Translations under genes and position numbers: made by a program
Origin: Colwellia sp.
GTDB taxonomy: Bacteria > Pseudomonadota > Gammaproteobacteria > Enterobacterales > Alteromonadaceae
Reading direction: 5' to 3'
Length of the DNA: 64,000 bases
Assembly: GCA_013215465.1 (NCBI GenBank)
Contig: JABSOW010000009.1
Span: 95,162 to 159,161 of the forward strand
Shown: piece by piece, positions 32,571-41,792 of the stretch
How the letters are laid out: every line of letters starts with the position of its first letter
Position numbering within the stretch: the stretch's first letter is position 1
The notes under the pieces: generated by a model
The model's input: only the letters and a program-made list of their open reading frames with translations
Database searches by the model: none
What the model was told of the DNA's origin: nothing

Positions 32571-35381
32571 TTAATATTTTCTTTTGCTTTTTTCTATAAA
32601 ATCATCACGTTTGCTTATTATGTCACCGCTTAAGTCGTCTTTTAGCTGTTGATTGACAGCTGAATTAACAATCTTCATGGAAGATAAAATAATTCTATCG
32701 GGATTTGCTGCTGTCATTAATTTATTTTTGATGAAGTTTTTTACTCGTTCTAAACTCAACGCTAAAATAGCAGTAACGAGTTGCTCTTTATGAGTGAAGG
32801 TTAAATCTTTATTACAAATAGCAGCCCAAAAGCGCTGACTTTTTATTCTCAAGTTATTATCTTTTTCTTGTAGTTGTCCGGCTAAACCGTGAATTAGGTG
32901 TAACCAATTTTCATCACTAATCTCTGTTAGCAATGCTAAACTGTCAGTGATAAATTCATCTATCGCTTTTGTTAGGGCTATTGCGTCTGTATGTGGTGAC
33001 TGAATATAAAAGGCAATGCCTGGATAGCGATTAATTGGCACATAGCCAACCCCCACTAAATAACCATATTGCTTTTCAGTACGCATTTCTTGAAAAAATA
33101 GTGGTGATAATAGGTGGCTGGTTACCATTGTTAAGGCAACTAAATTTTTATCTCTTGTTGGTAATGGAGTATAGACAACACTGGCATGGTCATGATCAGG
33201 AATTTCCATAGGTAAAATAAGCGTGTGTTTATTGGTGATATCGACCACTGGACATTGCACGGCATATTTGTTGTTATAGTTATTGCTAAAAGCATTTTTG
33301 ATATTGGTTACTATATTGGTAGCATGCTCAATTAACCAATTACCATGAATTAGTACTTCAAGGGTGATTTGTTTAAAAAATTTTTGACAAAAAAATTGGT
33401 ATTGTGCAAAAGTAATACTATTTAGTGCACTTGATAGCTCATCAGCACAAGGGTTGTTTGGTTGCATTAATGAGCTAAGGCTGGAAAATAGCTGAGATAT
33501 CGATTTGCTTTTGTCACTGTTTTGCCAATGTTTAATTATTTGTTGCTTAAACAATATAAAATCTTCTTCGCTAGTATCATGATGAGTTAACCGATAGAGA
33601 AGTTTCTCTAATAACCTCGGCTGATTATCACTAATCCCCGATAGTTGTAGGGTAATTCCTCCTTGATGGGCATAGAGGTGATAATGAATCCCAGCAAGCT
33701 CTGCATCGTAATTCTCTTCAACGACAGTATTGGTATAGAGATCAACAAATAAACGTGTCATTGCAATAGTATCAACACTTTCTATTGAATAGGGCGAGTC
33801 AATTCCTAGATAAATATAACCTTTAGGTACTTTAAAAGTAGTGTCTTGTTTATACCATACGGCTAAACCACTGCTATTTTCTATTTTTGTTGGTAGTGTG
33901 CTGTTATCAACGTTGTCATAAATGGTTGGATTACTGGTGATATAGGGATTAGCACCAGGTAAAAATAGCGCTTTACTTGCCTTGAAATTAGCATTACTAG
34001 GGGTAGATAACTCGCGCCAATGTTTTAGTTTTTTAACCGATATTTTACTAACATTATAAGGGACTTGGTACCAGAAACTTGTCTGTGAAAAGTTATTTTC
34101 TTGGCTAATATGAATAATTCTAATATTGTCAGCCGTTAAGTAATCTAGTAATAGATGAACGTTTTTATCGTCCATCCCTGACATAATGTAATCGCCAAAA
34201 ATATAATCTTCACACGGGTAGTGTTGCATATTAATAACGAGTTGACTGACATTGTCTAAGGGACGTGTTTTCTCATGATAAGTAAATGAAAGCTCGGCGA
34301 TGGCTTGCTTTTCTTGATAGTAAAAAAGCGGTAATTTTGCTGACTTTAATAAACCAATATAAGAAAACACTATCGCGATAATTTCATCAATACAGCTTTC
34401 GCCTAGTTCGGTTAAACTAATGCTAACATTAAAGTCTTTAAAATTAGAGCCGTTAATACCTGAGCCTGCAGTTAACCCCATAGCCCATTGGTTTTGTTTT
34501 AATTTAGCTAAAATACTGCCTGCGCCTTCATGACCAATAAGGTAGGATAATACCGATTCAGGTTTATCTTGGTAGAATTTATCAATACTTTCCATGGCAA
34601 AGCTGATGATTAATTGATGATCATTTTTAACGGGCTTTACATTAACGTAAATACTTTGATGTTCGGGTAAATATAATGGCTCGGTTATAGTCGCTAATGG
34701 CGTATCATTGTTTTTTATCCCGCTAAACATTTCTTCGGTTAACTGGGCTAATTCTTCTAATGTTTGTGGGCCTTCTATAGCGAGTGTCATATAACCGGCT
34801 TGGTAGTAAAAATTAAAAAAATCGCTAACTTCTTTACCAATACTTTTACCATTTCTATCGGCAAGCGTATCTATATTACCCACTGAAAATTGAGAAAAAG
34901 GGTGTCGTTGATTAATGCTATCTTTATGAACATCGTATAAGCGACGAATATCATCTTTAAGTTTTAATTGAAATTCAGCTTCAATATTTTTTCGTTCTTT
35001 GATGATAAATTTATCGGATAAAAGTGGTGAGATAAAAAATTGGCTAAAACGATCTAATGCTGCAGTAAAGTGTTGATGATGTATATCAAAATAAAAGCAG
35101 GTATGTTCGGTCGCTGTCCAAGCATTATTACTGCCACCGTGTTGGCTGATAAATTTTTGATATTCACTACCATCGGGGTATTTGTTAGTACCTAAAAACA
35201 ACATGTGTTCTAAAAAGTGTGCTAACCCTTGCCTGTCATGAGGATCATTAAAATGGCCAATGTTTATAGCGAGTGCTGCAGCACACTTGTCTGTTTCTTC
35301 ATTATGAACCAATAAAACCCGTAAACCATTATCCAAGGTAAGTGATTGATATTTTTTTAAATCATTTGGACTTTGCTTCAA
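32571..35381 (-). CDS. Insulinase-like M16 zinc protease (pitrilysin type)
   Basis: This 936-aa protein of the M16A family has the inverted zinc site HFLEHMLFLG (HxxEH) near residue 57 with the downstream Glu in the ERKNIEAEF segment. It shows the four-domain length of pitrilysin/insulysin, and GYLVGVGYVPINRYPGIAFYIQSP in the third domain. No signal peptide is visible, so a cytoplasmic location is more likely than the periplasm used by E. coli protease III. The start is a TTG supported by TAGGAG eight bases upstream. It probably degrades small peptides and protein fragments. Confidence 0.92.
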   Translation of the reverse strand: MKQSPNDLKKYQSLTLDNGLRVLLVHNEETDKCAAALAINIGHFNDPHDRQGLAHFLEHMLFLGTNKYPDGSEYQKFISQHGGSNNAWTATEHTCFYFDIHHQHFTAALDRFSQFFISPLLSDKFIIKERKNIEAEFQLKLKDDIRRLYDVHKDSINQRHPFSQFSVGNIDTLADRNGKSIGKEVSDFFNFYYQAGYMTLAIEGPQTLEELAQLTEEMFSGIKNNDTPLATITEPLYLPEHQSIYVNVKPVKNDHQLIISFAMESIDKFYQDKPESVLSYLIGHEGAGSILAKLKQNQWAMGLTAGSGINGSNFKDFNVSISLTELGESCIDEIIAIVFSYIGLLKSAKLPLFYYQEKQAIAELSFTYHEKTRPLDNVSQLVINMQHYPCEDYIFGDYIMSGMDDKNVHLLLDYLTADNIRIIHISQENNFSQTSFWYQVPYNVSKISVKKLKHWRELSTPSNANFKASKALFLPGANPYITSNPTIYDNVDNSTLPTKIENSSGLAVWYKQDTTFKVPKGYIYLGIDSPYSIESVDTIAMTRLFVDLYTNTVVEENYDAELAGIHYHLYAHQGGITLQLSGISDNQPRLLEKLLYRLTHHDTSEEDFILFKQQIIKHWQNSDKSKSISQLFSSLSSLMQPNNPCADELSSALNSITFAQYQFFCQKFFKQITLEVLIHGNWLIEHATNIVTNIKNAFSNNYNNKYAVQCPVVDITNKHTLILPMEIPDHDHASVVYTPLPTRDKNLVALTMVTSHLLSPLFFQEMRTEKQYGYLVGVGYVPINRYPGIAFYIQSPHTDAIALTKAIDEFITDSLALLTEISDENWLHLIHGLAGQLQEKDNNLRIKSQRFWAAICNKDLTFTHKEQLVTAILALSLERVKNFIKNKLMTAANPDRIILSSMKIVNSAVNQQLKDDLSGDIISKRDDFIEKSKRKY

Positions 35382-35581
35382 CGCTCGGCTCCTAAGTTTG
35401 ACAATAAGAATTAATGAAAAACTGCTATTAAAATAATGAGTTAGCTGTCTAAATTACCTTAAGGAATAACTAGAGTACATTTTATTCTTAATAGATAATG
35501 TAAAAAGCAGATAGATTCTATTACTATAGCTTCAAAATAGACAACCGCGTAAGTTTATCTACTTGATGTGCGGGAGAATAA

Positions 35582-36094
35582 ATGCAAATTTTTATAATGC
35601 GCCATGGTGACGCTGCCAATATTGCCGGTGAAGACTCTTTGCGACCATTGACTGAGCAAGGGGTATTCGAAGCTAAAATAATGGGTCAATGGTTATTACA
35701 AAACAGCCCCAAATTAGTAGATGTTTTTGTTAGCCCGTACGTAAGGGCGCAACAAACTTGTGCTAATGTAGCGAGTTATTTGATAAAAGCTAATTTACTC
35801 ATTAATCAACCGAAAACACTCGATTTAATTACCCCTTCAGGTAATGCTCGGCAAGTGCATGATTTTTTAGATGGTTTACTGAGCCAGTTTAATGAAACGG
35901 ATTGTAGTGATAAAAACTCTGCTATTTTAATCGTTTCTCATATGCCTTTTGTTAGTTATTTAGTGGCACAATTAACGGAAAATCACCAGATGCCGATATT
36001 CGCCACTGGTGCTGTTGCGATAATTGATTATGATACTGCTCGGATGAAAGGGCAGTTGGTGGATGTTATTTCACCAGTTCAGGTTGAAAATTAA
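35582..36094 (+). CDS. sixA: Phosphohistidine phosphatase SixA
   Basis: SixA is a small histidine phosphatase that removes phosphate from phosphohistidine proteins such as the HPt domain of ArcB or the nitrogen PTS. The 170-aa protein has the catalytic MRHGDA at its N terminus, SPYVRAQQTC, and the second catalytic histidine in VSHMPFVSYL. The AUG follows a GGGAG site. It ends overlapping the convergent smrB stop by 4 bp. Confidence 0.93.
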   Translation: MQIFIMRHGDAANIAGEDSLRPLTEQGVFEAKIMGQWLLQNSPKLVDVFVSPYVRAQQTCANVASYLIKANLLINQPKTLDLITPSGNARQVHDFLDGLLSQFNETDCSDKNSAILIVSHMPFVSYLVAQLTENHQMPIFATGAVAIIDYDTARMKGQLVDVISPVQVEN

Positions 36095-36645
36095 TTTTTA
36101 TTAAACTTATCTTTTAGTTCTACTAAGGCTAATAAAGCACCATTGCCTCCCCACTCTAATGGTGCTTGGTGAAATGCCATTACATCAGGGTGTTGTACTA
36201 ACCAATGAGGGACTTTATTTTTTAATATTCTTGAGCCAAGGCCATGGATAATACAAATGCATTGGGCATGTTCTTTTTGACAAGCATAAAGTAGCGCAGC
36301 GATCTCTAGCTTAGCTTGTTGTTGATCTAAACCATGTAAGTCTAAAATTAAATCTGGACGGTATAAGCCTCGGCGTAAATTTTTGGCTTCATAGCTATTA
36401 ACATCAGCGCGAACATACTGCATTGGCCCTTGTTTGTTTAGATTGGGCTCAAATTCATCAGAAAAGTGGAACTGGGCCAAGGCTTTTTTGCTATTTTTTG
36501 GCTGAGCATGTCTTTTGGACTTGCTGACTTTTTTAGCAAAGTGTATGGTGTCCACTTTTAAAGGCTTGATCTTGCCTATTGCGGCTTTAAAAAGTGATTC
36601 ATCGTCACTACTGATTAGTTTTTGCTCGGTGCTTTTCATTTTCAT
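36091..36645 (-). CDS. smrB: Smr-domain endonuclease SmrB
   Basis: SmrB cleaves mRNA at collided ribosomes to start ribosome rescue. The 184-aa protein has a basic N-terminal extension and a C-terminal Smr domain with LDLHGLDQQQAKLEI, the catalytic-loop IIHGLGSRILKNKVPHWL, and the final EWGGNGALLALVELK. Its length matches the YfcN/SmrB family. It is divergent to prmB with about 75 bp between starts, the arrangement found in many gammaproteobacteria (smrB-prmB-aroC), which supports the assignment. Confidence 0.93.
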   Translation of the reverse strand: MKMKSTEQKLISSDDESLFKAAIGKIKPLKVDTIHFAKKVSKSKRHAQPKNSKKALAQFHFSDEFEPNLNKQGPMQYVRADVNSYEAKNLRRGLYRPDLILDLHGLDQQQAKLEIAALLYACQKEHAQCICIIHGLGSRILKNKVPHWLVQHPDVMAFHQAPLEWGGNGALLALVELKDKFNKN

Positions 36646-36720
36646 AGCGGCAGTTTAAAAATATCTGCTAACCTTTACAAGTAATGAATTTAATGAAGCG
36701 AAAATTTATAGGAATAAAAA

Positions 36721-37662
36721 GTGAATAAGTTAACCTCAGTAACGAACCAATTGCATACCATTGCTGATTATTGTCGATATGGCGCAACTTTATTTAACCA
36801 AGCAGAATTGTTTTATGGACACGGTAGTGAAAGCGCCTTTAATGATGCCTACGTATTGGTAATGTATGCATTATCTCTGCCGAATGACGTAAACGATAGT
36901 CTTATGAGCTGTCGTTTAATTGAAGCAGAAAAGCAAAATATTTTGGCGTTGTTCACTCGTCGTATTGAAGAACAAATTCCGGTGGCTTATATCACTAATG
37001 TTGCTTATTTTGCGCAGTTGCCTTTTTATGTGGATGAAAGGGTCTTAATTCCACGTTCTCCATTGGGTGAGTTAATTGAAAAACAATTTTTTCCCTATAT
37101 AGCGGCTAATAATATGCCAAGGCGTATATTAGATTTATGTACTGGTAGTGGTTGTATTGCCATAGCCTGTGCAAGTTATTTTAGTGATGCCGAGATAGAT
37201 GCGATTGATTTATCGGTTGATGCATTAAATGTTGCGCAAATAAATATAGAAAACCATGGTGTTAGTGAACAAGTTATTCCAATTCAGTCTGATGTTTTTT
37301 CTGGGGTTGAAGGGCAAAGTTATGATTTAATTGTTACTAATCCGCCTTATGTCGATCAACAAGATATTGATAGTTTACCGCAAGAGTATCTTCATGAGCC
37401 CAAAATGGGCTTGGGTTGTGGTGATGATGGCTTAGATATAGTGCGTGTTATACTGGCGCAAAGTGCACAACACTTAAATGATGGCGGTATACTCTTTTGT
37501 GAAGTCGGTAACTCAGAGGTACATGTTAAAGCGTTATATAGCGAAGTCCCCTTTACTTGGATTAATTTTGAGCATGGTGGACATGGTGTCTTTATGCTAA
37601 CTAAGGCACAATTAGTTGAGTTTTCGGCAGTTTTTACTGCGGCTTTAAATGCTCATAAATAA
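36721..37662 (+). CDS. prmB: 50S ribosomal protein L3 glutamine methyltransferase
   Basis: PrmB methylates the conserved Gln of ribosomal protein L3, using S-adenosylmethionine. The 313-aa protein has the N-terminal helical domain, the SAM-binding [15 protein letters not shown] and the NPPYV active-site motif ([11 protein letters not shown]). The start is a GTG preceded by AGGAAT. It lies 29 bp before aroC, as in E. coli, which distinguishes it from the paralogue prmC, usually next to prfA. Confidence 0.95.
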   Translation: MNKLTSVTNQLHTIADYCRYGATLFNQAELFYGHGSESAFNDAYVLVMYALSLPNDVNDSLMSCRLIEAEKQNILALFTRRIEEQIPVAYITNVAYFAQLPFYVDERVLIPRSPLGELIEKQFFPYIAANNMPRRILDLCTGSGCIAIACASYFSDAEIDAIDLSVDALNVAQINIENHGVSEQVIPIQSDVFSGVEGQSYDLIVTNPPYVDQQDIDSLPQEYLHEPKMGLGCGDDGLDIVRVILAQSAQHLNDGGILFCEVGNSEVHVKALYSEVPFTWINFEHGGHGVFMLTKAQLVEFSAVFTAALNAHK

Positions 37663-37691
37663 AAGAATTAATTACAGACGTTGGAGTTAAA

Positions 37692-38816
37692 ATGTCAGGC
37701 AATACTTTTGGAAAATTATTTACCGTTACTTCATTTGGCGAAAGCCATGGTTTAGGGTTAGGTGCTATTATTGATGGTTGTCCTCCTGGAATTGAATTAT
37801 GTGAAGCTGATTTACAAATCGATCTTGATAGACGCCGTCCAGGTAAGTCACGTTTTACTACCGCGCGTAATGAGGCAGACAAAGTTAAAATTATGTCAGG
37901 TGTATTTGAAGGTAAAACAACAGGAACACCGATAGGCCTGATTATTGAGAATACCGATCAACGCTCTAAAGACTATGGCAATATTGCGCAAAGCTTTCGC
38001 CCTGGTCATGCTGATTACACTTATTGGCAAAAATATGGATTACGTGATTATCGCGGTGGTGGGCGCTCTTCTGCTCGAGAAACTGCCATGCGTGTTGCCG
38101 CTGGCGCAATTGCTAAAAAATATTTAGCACTAAAATTTGGCATGAAAATACAAGCTTGTGTGACTCAAATTGGCGAGATAACTGCCGAATCTTCAACTGG
38201 CGAAGCACTTGATTTTCAAAATATTGATTGGCATGAAGTAGAAAAAAACCAGTTCTTTTTCCCCGACAACAGTAAGCTTGAGCAGCTTGACCAACATTTG
38301 CGTGATATCATGCGCGCTAAGGACTCTATCGGAGCAAAAGTCAGTGTCGTTGCAACCAATGTTCCTGTTGGATTAGGTGAGCCCATTTTTGATCGGCTTG
38401 ACGCTGAAATTGCTCATGGCTTAATGAGTATTAATGCGGTTAAAGGTGTTGAAATTGGCGATGGTTTTGCTGTCGTTAATCAAAAAGGCTCAGAGCATAG
38501 AGATGAGTTATCACCACAAGGTTTTGCGAGTAATCATGCGGGTGGTGTTTTAGGTGGTATATCTTCAGGACAAAATATCATTGCCCATTTAGCATTAAAG
38601 CCAACTTCAAGTATTGGTGTTAGTGGTAAAACGATTGATGTTAGCGGCGAAGCAACAGATATAATTACCAAAGGTAGGCATGATCCTTGTGTTGGTATTC
38701 GTGCGGTGCCTATTGCAGAAGCAATGTTAGCGTTAACCTTAGTCGATCACTATTTAAGACATCGCGCACAAAATGCCGATGTAGTTTGTAGTACGCCGGT
38801 GATCACTGAAAATTAA
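37692..38816 (+). CDS. aroC: Chorismate synthase
   Basis: AroC converts 5-enolpyruvylshikimate-3-phosphate to chorismate with reduced FMN as catalyst, the last common step of aromatic synthesis. The 374-aa protein shows the standard signatures [38 protein letters not shown] and [18 protein letters not shown]. Its length is close to the usual 360. It follows prmB in the same operon, with TTGGAG as ribosome site. Confidence 0.98.
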   Translation: MSGNTFGKLFTVTSFGESHGLGLGAIIDGCPPGIELCEADLQIDLDRRRPGKSRFTTARNEADKVKIMSGVFEGKTTGTPIGLIIENTDQRSKDYGNIAQSFRPGHADYTYWQKYGLRDYRGGGRSSARETAMRVAAGAIAKKYLALKFGMKIQACVTQIGEITAESSTGEALDFQNIDWHEVEKNQFFFPDNSKLEQLDQHLRDIMRAKDSIGAKVSVVATNVPVGLGEPIFDRLDAEIAHGLMSINAVKGVEIGDGFAVVNQKGSEHRDELSPQGFASNHAGGVLGGISSGQNIIAHLALKPTSSIGVSGKTIDVSGEATDIITKGRHDPCVGIRAVPIAEAMLALTLVDHYLRHRAQNADVVCSTPVITEN

Positions 38817-38833
38817 ATTAACACTTTTGGGTA

Positions 38834-38881
38834 ATACCAATTGAAGTAATGAATTGACTCATTCATTACTTCAATTGGTAT
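38834..38881. repeat. Perfect 21-bp palindrome equal to fused MITE ends
   Basis: Arms 38834-38854 and 38861-38881 are exactly complementary over 21 bp with a 6-nt loop TGACTC. The arm sequence (ATACCAATTGAAGTAATG...) is that of the terminal repeats of the 265-bp element at 22385-22649. It lies between aroC and the MFS gene and could also act as a terminator hairpin, although no T-tract follows. Confidence 0.85.
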
Positions 38882-38896
38882 AAATAGGATTTAAAT

Positions 38897-40075
38897 TTGT
38901 CATTATTTACCCGCCTTTCTTCGAGTTATTTTTTCTATTTTGCCATTCTTGGCTTAATTTCACCTTATCTTTCTGTTTTTCTTGATGGTAAAGGTTTTAC
39001 TTCTCTTGAACTTGGCGAAATTTTTGCCATTCTTACCGCGACCAAAATTATTGCGCCAAGCTTATGGGCCATTTTAGCGGATAAAACAGGACAGCAACTA
39101 CTGATAATTCGTCTTGGCGCTTTATTTGCTCTTTTGAGTTTTATGTTGTTATTTTGGTTAAATAGTTACTGGCTAATTAGTTTTTGCTTAGCATTATTTA
39201 GCCTTTTTTGGACGGCAATATTACCTCAGCTTGAAGTGTTAACCTTAAATTCTATCAGGCGCAGCAGTAAAATTTATGCCCGTATTCGCTTATGGGGAAG
39301 CTTAGGATTTATTGTTTTAGCTATCTTTGCTGGCCAAATAATGGCCTTTTATCAAGAGCAAGGTTTAGCAAGTGTAAGCAATTCTTCATTTACCAAGGCT
39401 TTTGTGGTGATGGGCTGTGTTGTTTTATTTTTATTATTGTTATCAACATTTACCATTAAACCTCGGCACGTGCCAAGTGCAGTAAAAAAACAAACAGCAT
39501 CAATAAAAAATAAATTACTTGAACTCAGGTTTATGATCTTTTTTATTGCCGGAATATTATTACAAATTAGTTTTGGTCCCTTTTATGGTTTTTTTGCCTT
39601 ATTTTTACGAGACCTAGACTACCCAGGCTTCGCCGTTGGCTTATTCATTTCATTAGGTGTTTTGGCTGAAATATTAGTTTTTATTTTTGTTAGCAGTTTT
39701 TTAAAATATTTTTCCTTGAAAAGCTTATTGATTTTTAGTTTAGCTGTTACTGCGCTACGGTGGCTTTTAGTCGCTTTGTATGCTGAGTCTGCTTGGTTGT
39801 TAGCATTTACTCAATTAATTCATGCGGCAAGTTTTGCTTTGTTTCATAGCGCTTCAATGATTTTTATTAGTAGTCATTTTAGCGCTTGTCAACAATCAAG
39901 AGGTCAAGCTATTTATCTTGGTGGTGTCTATGGCGTAGGTGGTGCTATTGGCGCATATCTAGCGGGCGCGTTATGGCTTGATGGTTTGGGCGCTACCACG
40001 GCATTTCTAACGGCCAGTGTTGCCGCATTGTTAGCGGCATTGTTGATGATCTTTTTACCGAAAGAAAATATATAA
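38897..40075 (+). CDS. MFS transporter (HcaT/LacY-like)
   Basis: The 392-aa protein has 12 hydrophobic segments, typical of the major facilitator superfamily. The N-terminal YFFYFAILGLISPYLSVFLDGKGF and the arrangement resemble the phenylpropionate/nucleoside proton symporter branch (HcaT-like MFS_1). The substrate cannot be told from sequence. The start is a TTG; AGGA seven bases upstream supports it and no ATG precedes the first helix. A 23-bp tandem duplication covers its stop codon. It stands apart from the aroC operon because of the palindrome between them. Confidence 0.85.
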   Translation: MSLFTRLSSSYFFYFAILGLISPYLSVFLDGKGFTSLELGEIFAILTATKIIAPSLWAILADKTGQQLLIIRLGALFALLSFMLLFWLNSYWLISFCLALFSLFWTAILPQLEVLTLNSIRRSSKIYARIRLWGSLGFIVLAIFAGQIMAFYQEQGLASVSNSSFTKAFVVMGCVVLFLLLLSTFTIKPRHVPSAVKKQTASIKNKLLELRFMIFFIAGILLQISFGPFYGFFALFLRDLDYPGFAVGLFISLGVLAEILVFIFVSSFLKYFSLKSLLIFSLAVTALRWLLVALYAESAWLLAFTQLIHAASFALFHSASMIFISSHFSACQQSRGQAIYLGGVYGVGGAIGAYLAGALWLDGLGATTAFLTASVAALLAALLMIFLPKENI

Positions 40076-40107
40076 TTGTACCTCAAGAAAATATATAATT
40101 GTACCCC
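40062..40107. repeat. 23-bp tandem duplication over the MFS stop codon
   Basis: AAGAAAATATATAATTGTAC occurs at 40062 and again at 40085 (period 23). The first copy includes the stop codon of the MFS gene, so the second lies outside it. The remainder of the 40108-40370 gap shows nothing I can name. Confidence 0.85.
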
Positions 40108-40376
40108 ATGCAAGGATGCAGACAGATAGTTTACCGGTAACTTCACCAATGAATATGTTGGCGATTCTAGTGACTGTCGATGTAGCGAATTTACGCAATG
40201 TTTAGGCGCTGCTCTTGCAATAACAGCATAAGTTATTAACCTTGATTACTCACCACGATCTACCTATTACATTTTAACCTTGTTTAGCTAAAATTGATGG
40301 TTTAATACTGGCATTAATTGGCTATTAGCACTTAATCTCAACAGTTTTTATTCGATAATGACATTTTTTTTGCTAG

Positions 40377-40407
40377 TTGACTTGTGTCTTAGACACAGGT
40401 TTAAGCT
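40377..40407 (+). promoter_or_regulatory. MerR-type promoter/operator of the second merR-like gene
   Basis: -35 TTGACT (40377-40382) is followed after a 19-bp spacer by TAAGCT (40402-40407), close to the -10 TAAGGT of mercury operons. The spacer contains an exact palindrome TGTGTCTTAGACACA (40383-40397). Such a promoter should be activated by the MerR-family protein encoded 48 bp further on. Confidence 0.7.
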
Positions 40408-40454
40408 AAGATTAATAAATAAACGTTTTAGCTTTTTTAATAAGGAATTTTTCG

Positions 40455-40877
40455 ATGAGAGTCAGTGAATTAGCAAATATTTTAAATACCACAGCAGACA
40501 CCGTTCGTTATTACACTCGTATAGGTCTTATTACCCCTATTAAGAATGCCGAAAATGGCTACAAAACCTATGGCAAAAAAGTGCAGCAAAGGTTGAAATT
40601 TATTTTGAGTGCCAGGCAATTAGATTTCTCGGTTTTAGAGATAAAAGACATTTTAGCTGAATCGGATAAAGGTCATACCGCCTGTCCATTGGTTAGAGAA
40701 ATCGTTGAACATCGTTTAGCTGAAACTGAAAAGCAGTTTCAAGCAGCGTTGCTATTGCGAGAGAAATTAAGAAAGGCCATTGAAGATTGGCAGGGTAAAC
40801 CAAATAAAGCCCCCACCGGGCATATGATCTGTCACCTTATTGAAGGGGATGAGTCAGCAGAAGATGATAATGAGTAA
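40455..40877 (+). CDS. MerR-family regulator, probable metal or thiol sensor
   Basis: The 140-aa regulator has an N-terminal winged helix (RVSELANILNTTADTVRYYTRIG), the usual dimer helix, and cysteines at 77 (HTACPLV) and 126 (HMICHLIEG) plus neighbouring histidines. This layout is seen in the CadR/PbrR/ZntR side of the family and suggests metal or thiol sensing; the effector cannot be named. It has a self-directed long-spacer promoter upstream. No efflux or detoxification gene is adjacent: the next gene on the same strand is far away, and hsp20 is convergent. Confidence 0.85.
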   Translation: MRVSELANILNTTADTVRYYTRIGLITPIKNAENGYKTYGKKVQQRLKFILSARQLDFSVLEIKDILAESDKGHTACPLVREIVEHRLAETEKQFQAALLLREKLRKAIEDWQGKPNKAPTGHMICHLIEGDESAEDDNE

Positions 40878-40921
40878 GTGTTTATGCGGGTTAGTATAAA
40901 CTTAATGCAACGGCTATAAAT

Positions 40922-40946
40922 AAAAAAGCCCAGTTAAAAACTGGGC
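40922..40946 (-). terminator. Terminator of hsp20
   Basis: GCCCAGTT (40928-40935) and AACTGGGC (40939-40946) form a perfect 8-bp stem with a 3-nt loop. On the minus strand the hairpin is followed by TTTTTT (complement of 40922-40927), so it terminates hsp20 about 45 bp behind its stop. Confidence 0.85.
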
Positions 40947-40991
40947 AAAAAATATAAAAATATAAATAACAGGGAAATATGAAAAGTAGTA

Positions 40992-41459
40992 TTAATTCTC
41001 GGTAAGTAAACTTTTACCATTGATGGCTATTTTACGCGGTTTTAATGCTTCTGGAACTTCTCTTTTTAAGTCAACGTGTAGTAAGCCATTTTCCATAAAA
41101 GCACCAATAACTTTTACATGCTCACCAAGTTGAAATTTTCGTTCAAAATTACGTTCTGCAATACCTTGATGTAAAAACTTACGGGAAGTTTTATTGTCGC
41201 TAGTCTCAGTACTATCCTTGGCGACTTTAGTGCCAATAATAATTAAATTGTTGTCTTTTGATTCTATGTCTATATCTTGCTCGCTAAAACCTGCAACAGC
41301 CATAGTGATCCGATATTGATCTTCAGCTAATAGCTCAACGTTATAAGGGGGGTATGAAGATTGTTTGTCATTGCGAGATGCTTTATCAATTAAAGCGGCT
41401 AAGTGATCAACACCGATAAATGAACGATAAAGAGGGCTGAAATCTGTTGATGTACGCAT
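40992..41459 (-). CDS. Hsp20 small heat-shock protein (IbpA type)
   Basis: IbpA-type proteins hold unfolded proteins for refolding by DnaK/ClpB. The 155-aa protein has the alpha-crystallin domain (about residues 36-130) with the starting block YPPYNVELLAEDQYRITMAV and the strand GLLHVDLKREVPE. The N-terminal TDFSPLYRSFIGVDHLA is the IbpA-type start and the end KPRKIAI carries the IxI-like tail. A sigma-32-type promoter lies about 140 bp upstream and a strong terminator behind, so it is a single-gene heat-shock unit. Confidence 0.94.
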   Translation of the reverse strand: MRTSTDFSPLYRSFIGVDHLAALIDKASRNDKQSSYPPYNVELLAEDQYRITMAVAGFSEQDIDIESKDNNLIIIGTKVAKDSTETSDNKTSRKFLHQGIAERNFERKFQLGEHVKVIGAFMENGLLHVDLKREVPEALKPRKIAINGKSLLTEN

Positions 41460-41597
41460 AGTAAATATATCCTAATAATTAGCAATAATAATATTTTGCC
41501 TTTCTCAGTCATAGAACTTATGTTTTGAAGTTCTTGGCTATTAATGAACAGGCAATTTTTTGGTTTTTGTAGTCCCTTACGGCGACTACATTAATAA

Positions 41598-41625
41598 AGA
41601 TGGGGATAGGGTTTTATTTTTCAAC
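41598..41625 (-). promoter_or_regulatory. Sigma-32-type heat-shock promoter of hsp20
   Basis: On the minus strand GTTGAAA (-35, 41619-41625) is followed after 13 bp by CCCCATCT (-10, 41598-41605). This fits the consensus CTTGAAA-N(11-16)-CCCCATNT with one mismatch. The resulting leader of about 130 nt contains two small dyads (GTAGTC/GACTAC and GAACTT/AAGTTC). The rest of the 41460-41792 gap is AT-rich without other recognised features. Confidence 0.7.
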
Positions 41626-41792
41626 AAAAAATAAAAATTAAATTTAATAGAATTGGTATTGGCATGAATATTAAAAGGAAAGTCAATCAACAAATAAATT
41701 AATGTAATCTGTTGTTTTATAATGTTATTTAATGGTGGTTAAGGCGATATAAAAAGTTGCCATAGTAAAAAAATATCGTGGTTATTTTAATA

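Noticed and set aside
41460..41597. RNA thermometer (ROSE or four-U) in the hsp20 leader
   Set aside because: No U-rich stretch opposite the AGGA ribosome site could be found by eye; the two small dyads do not cover it.
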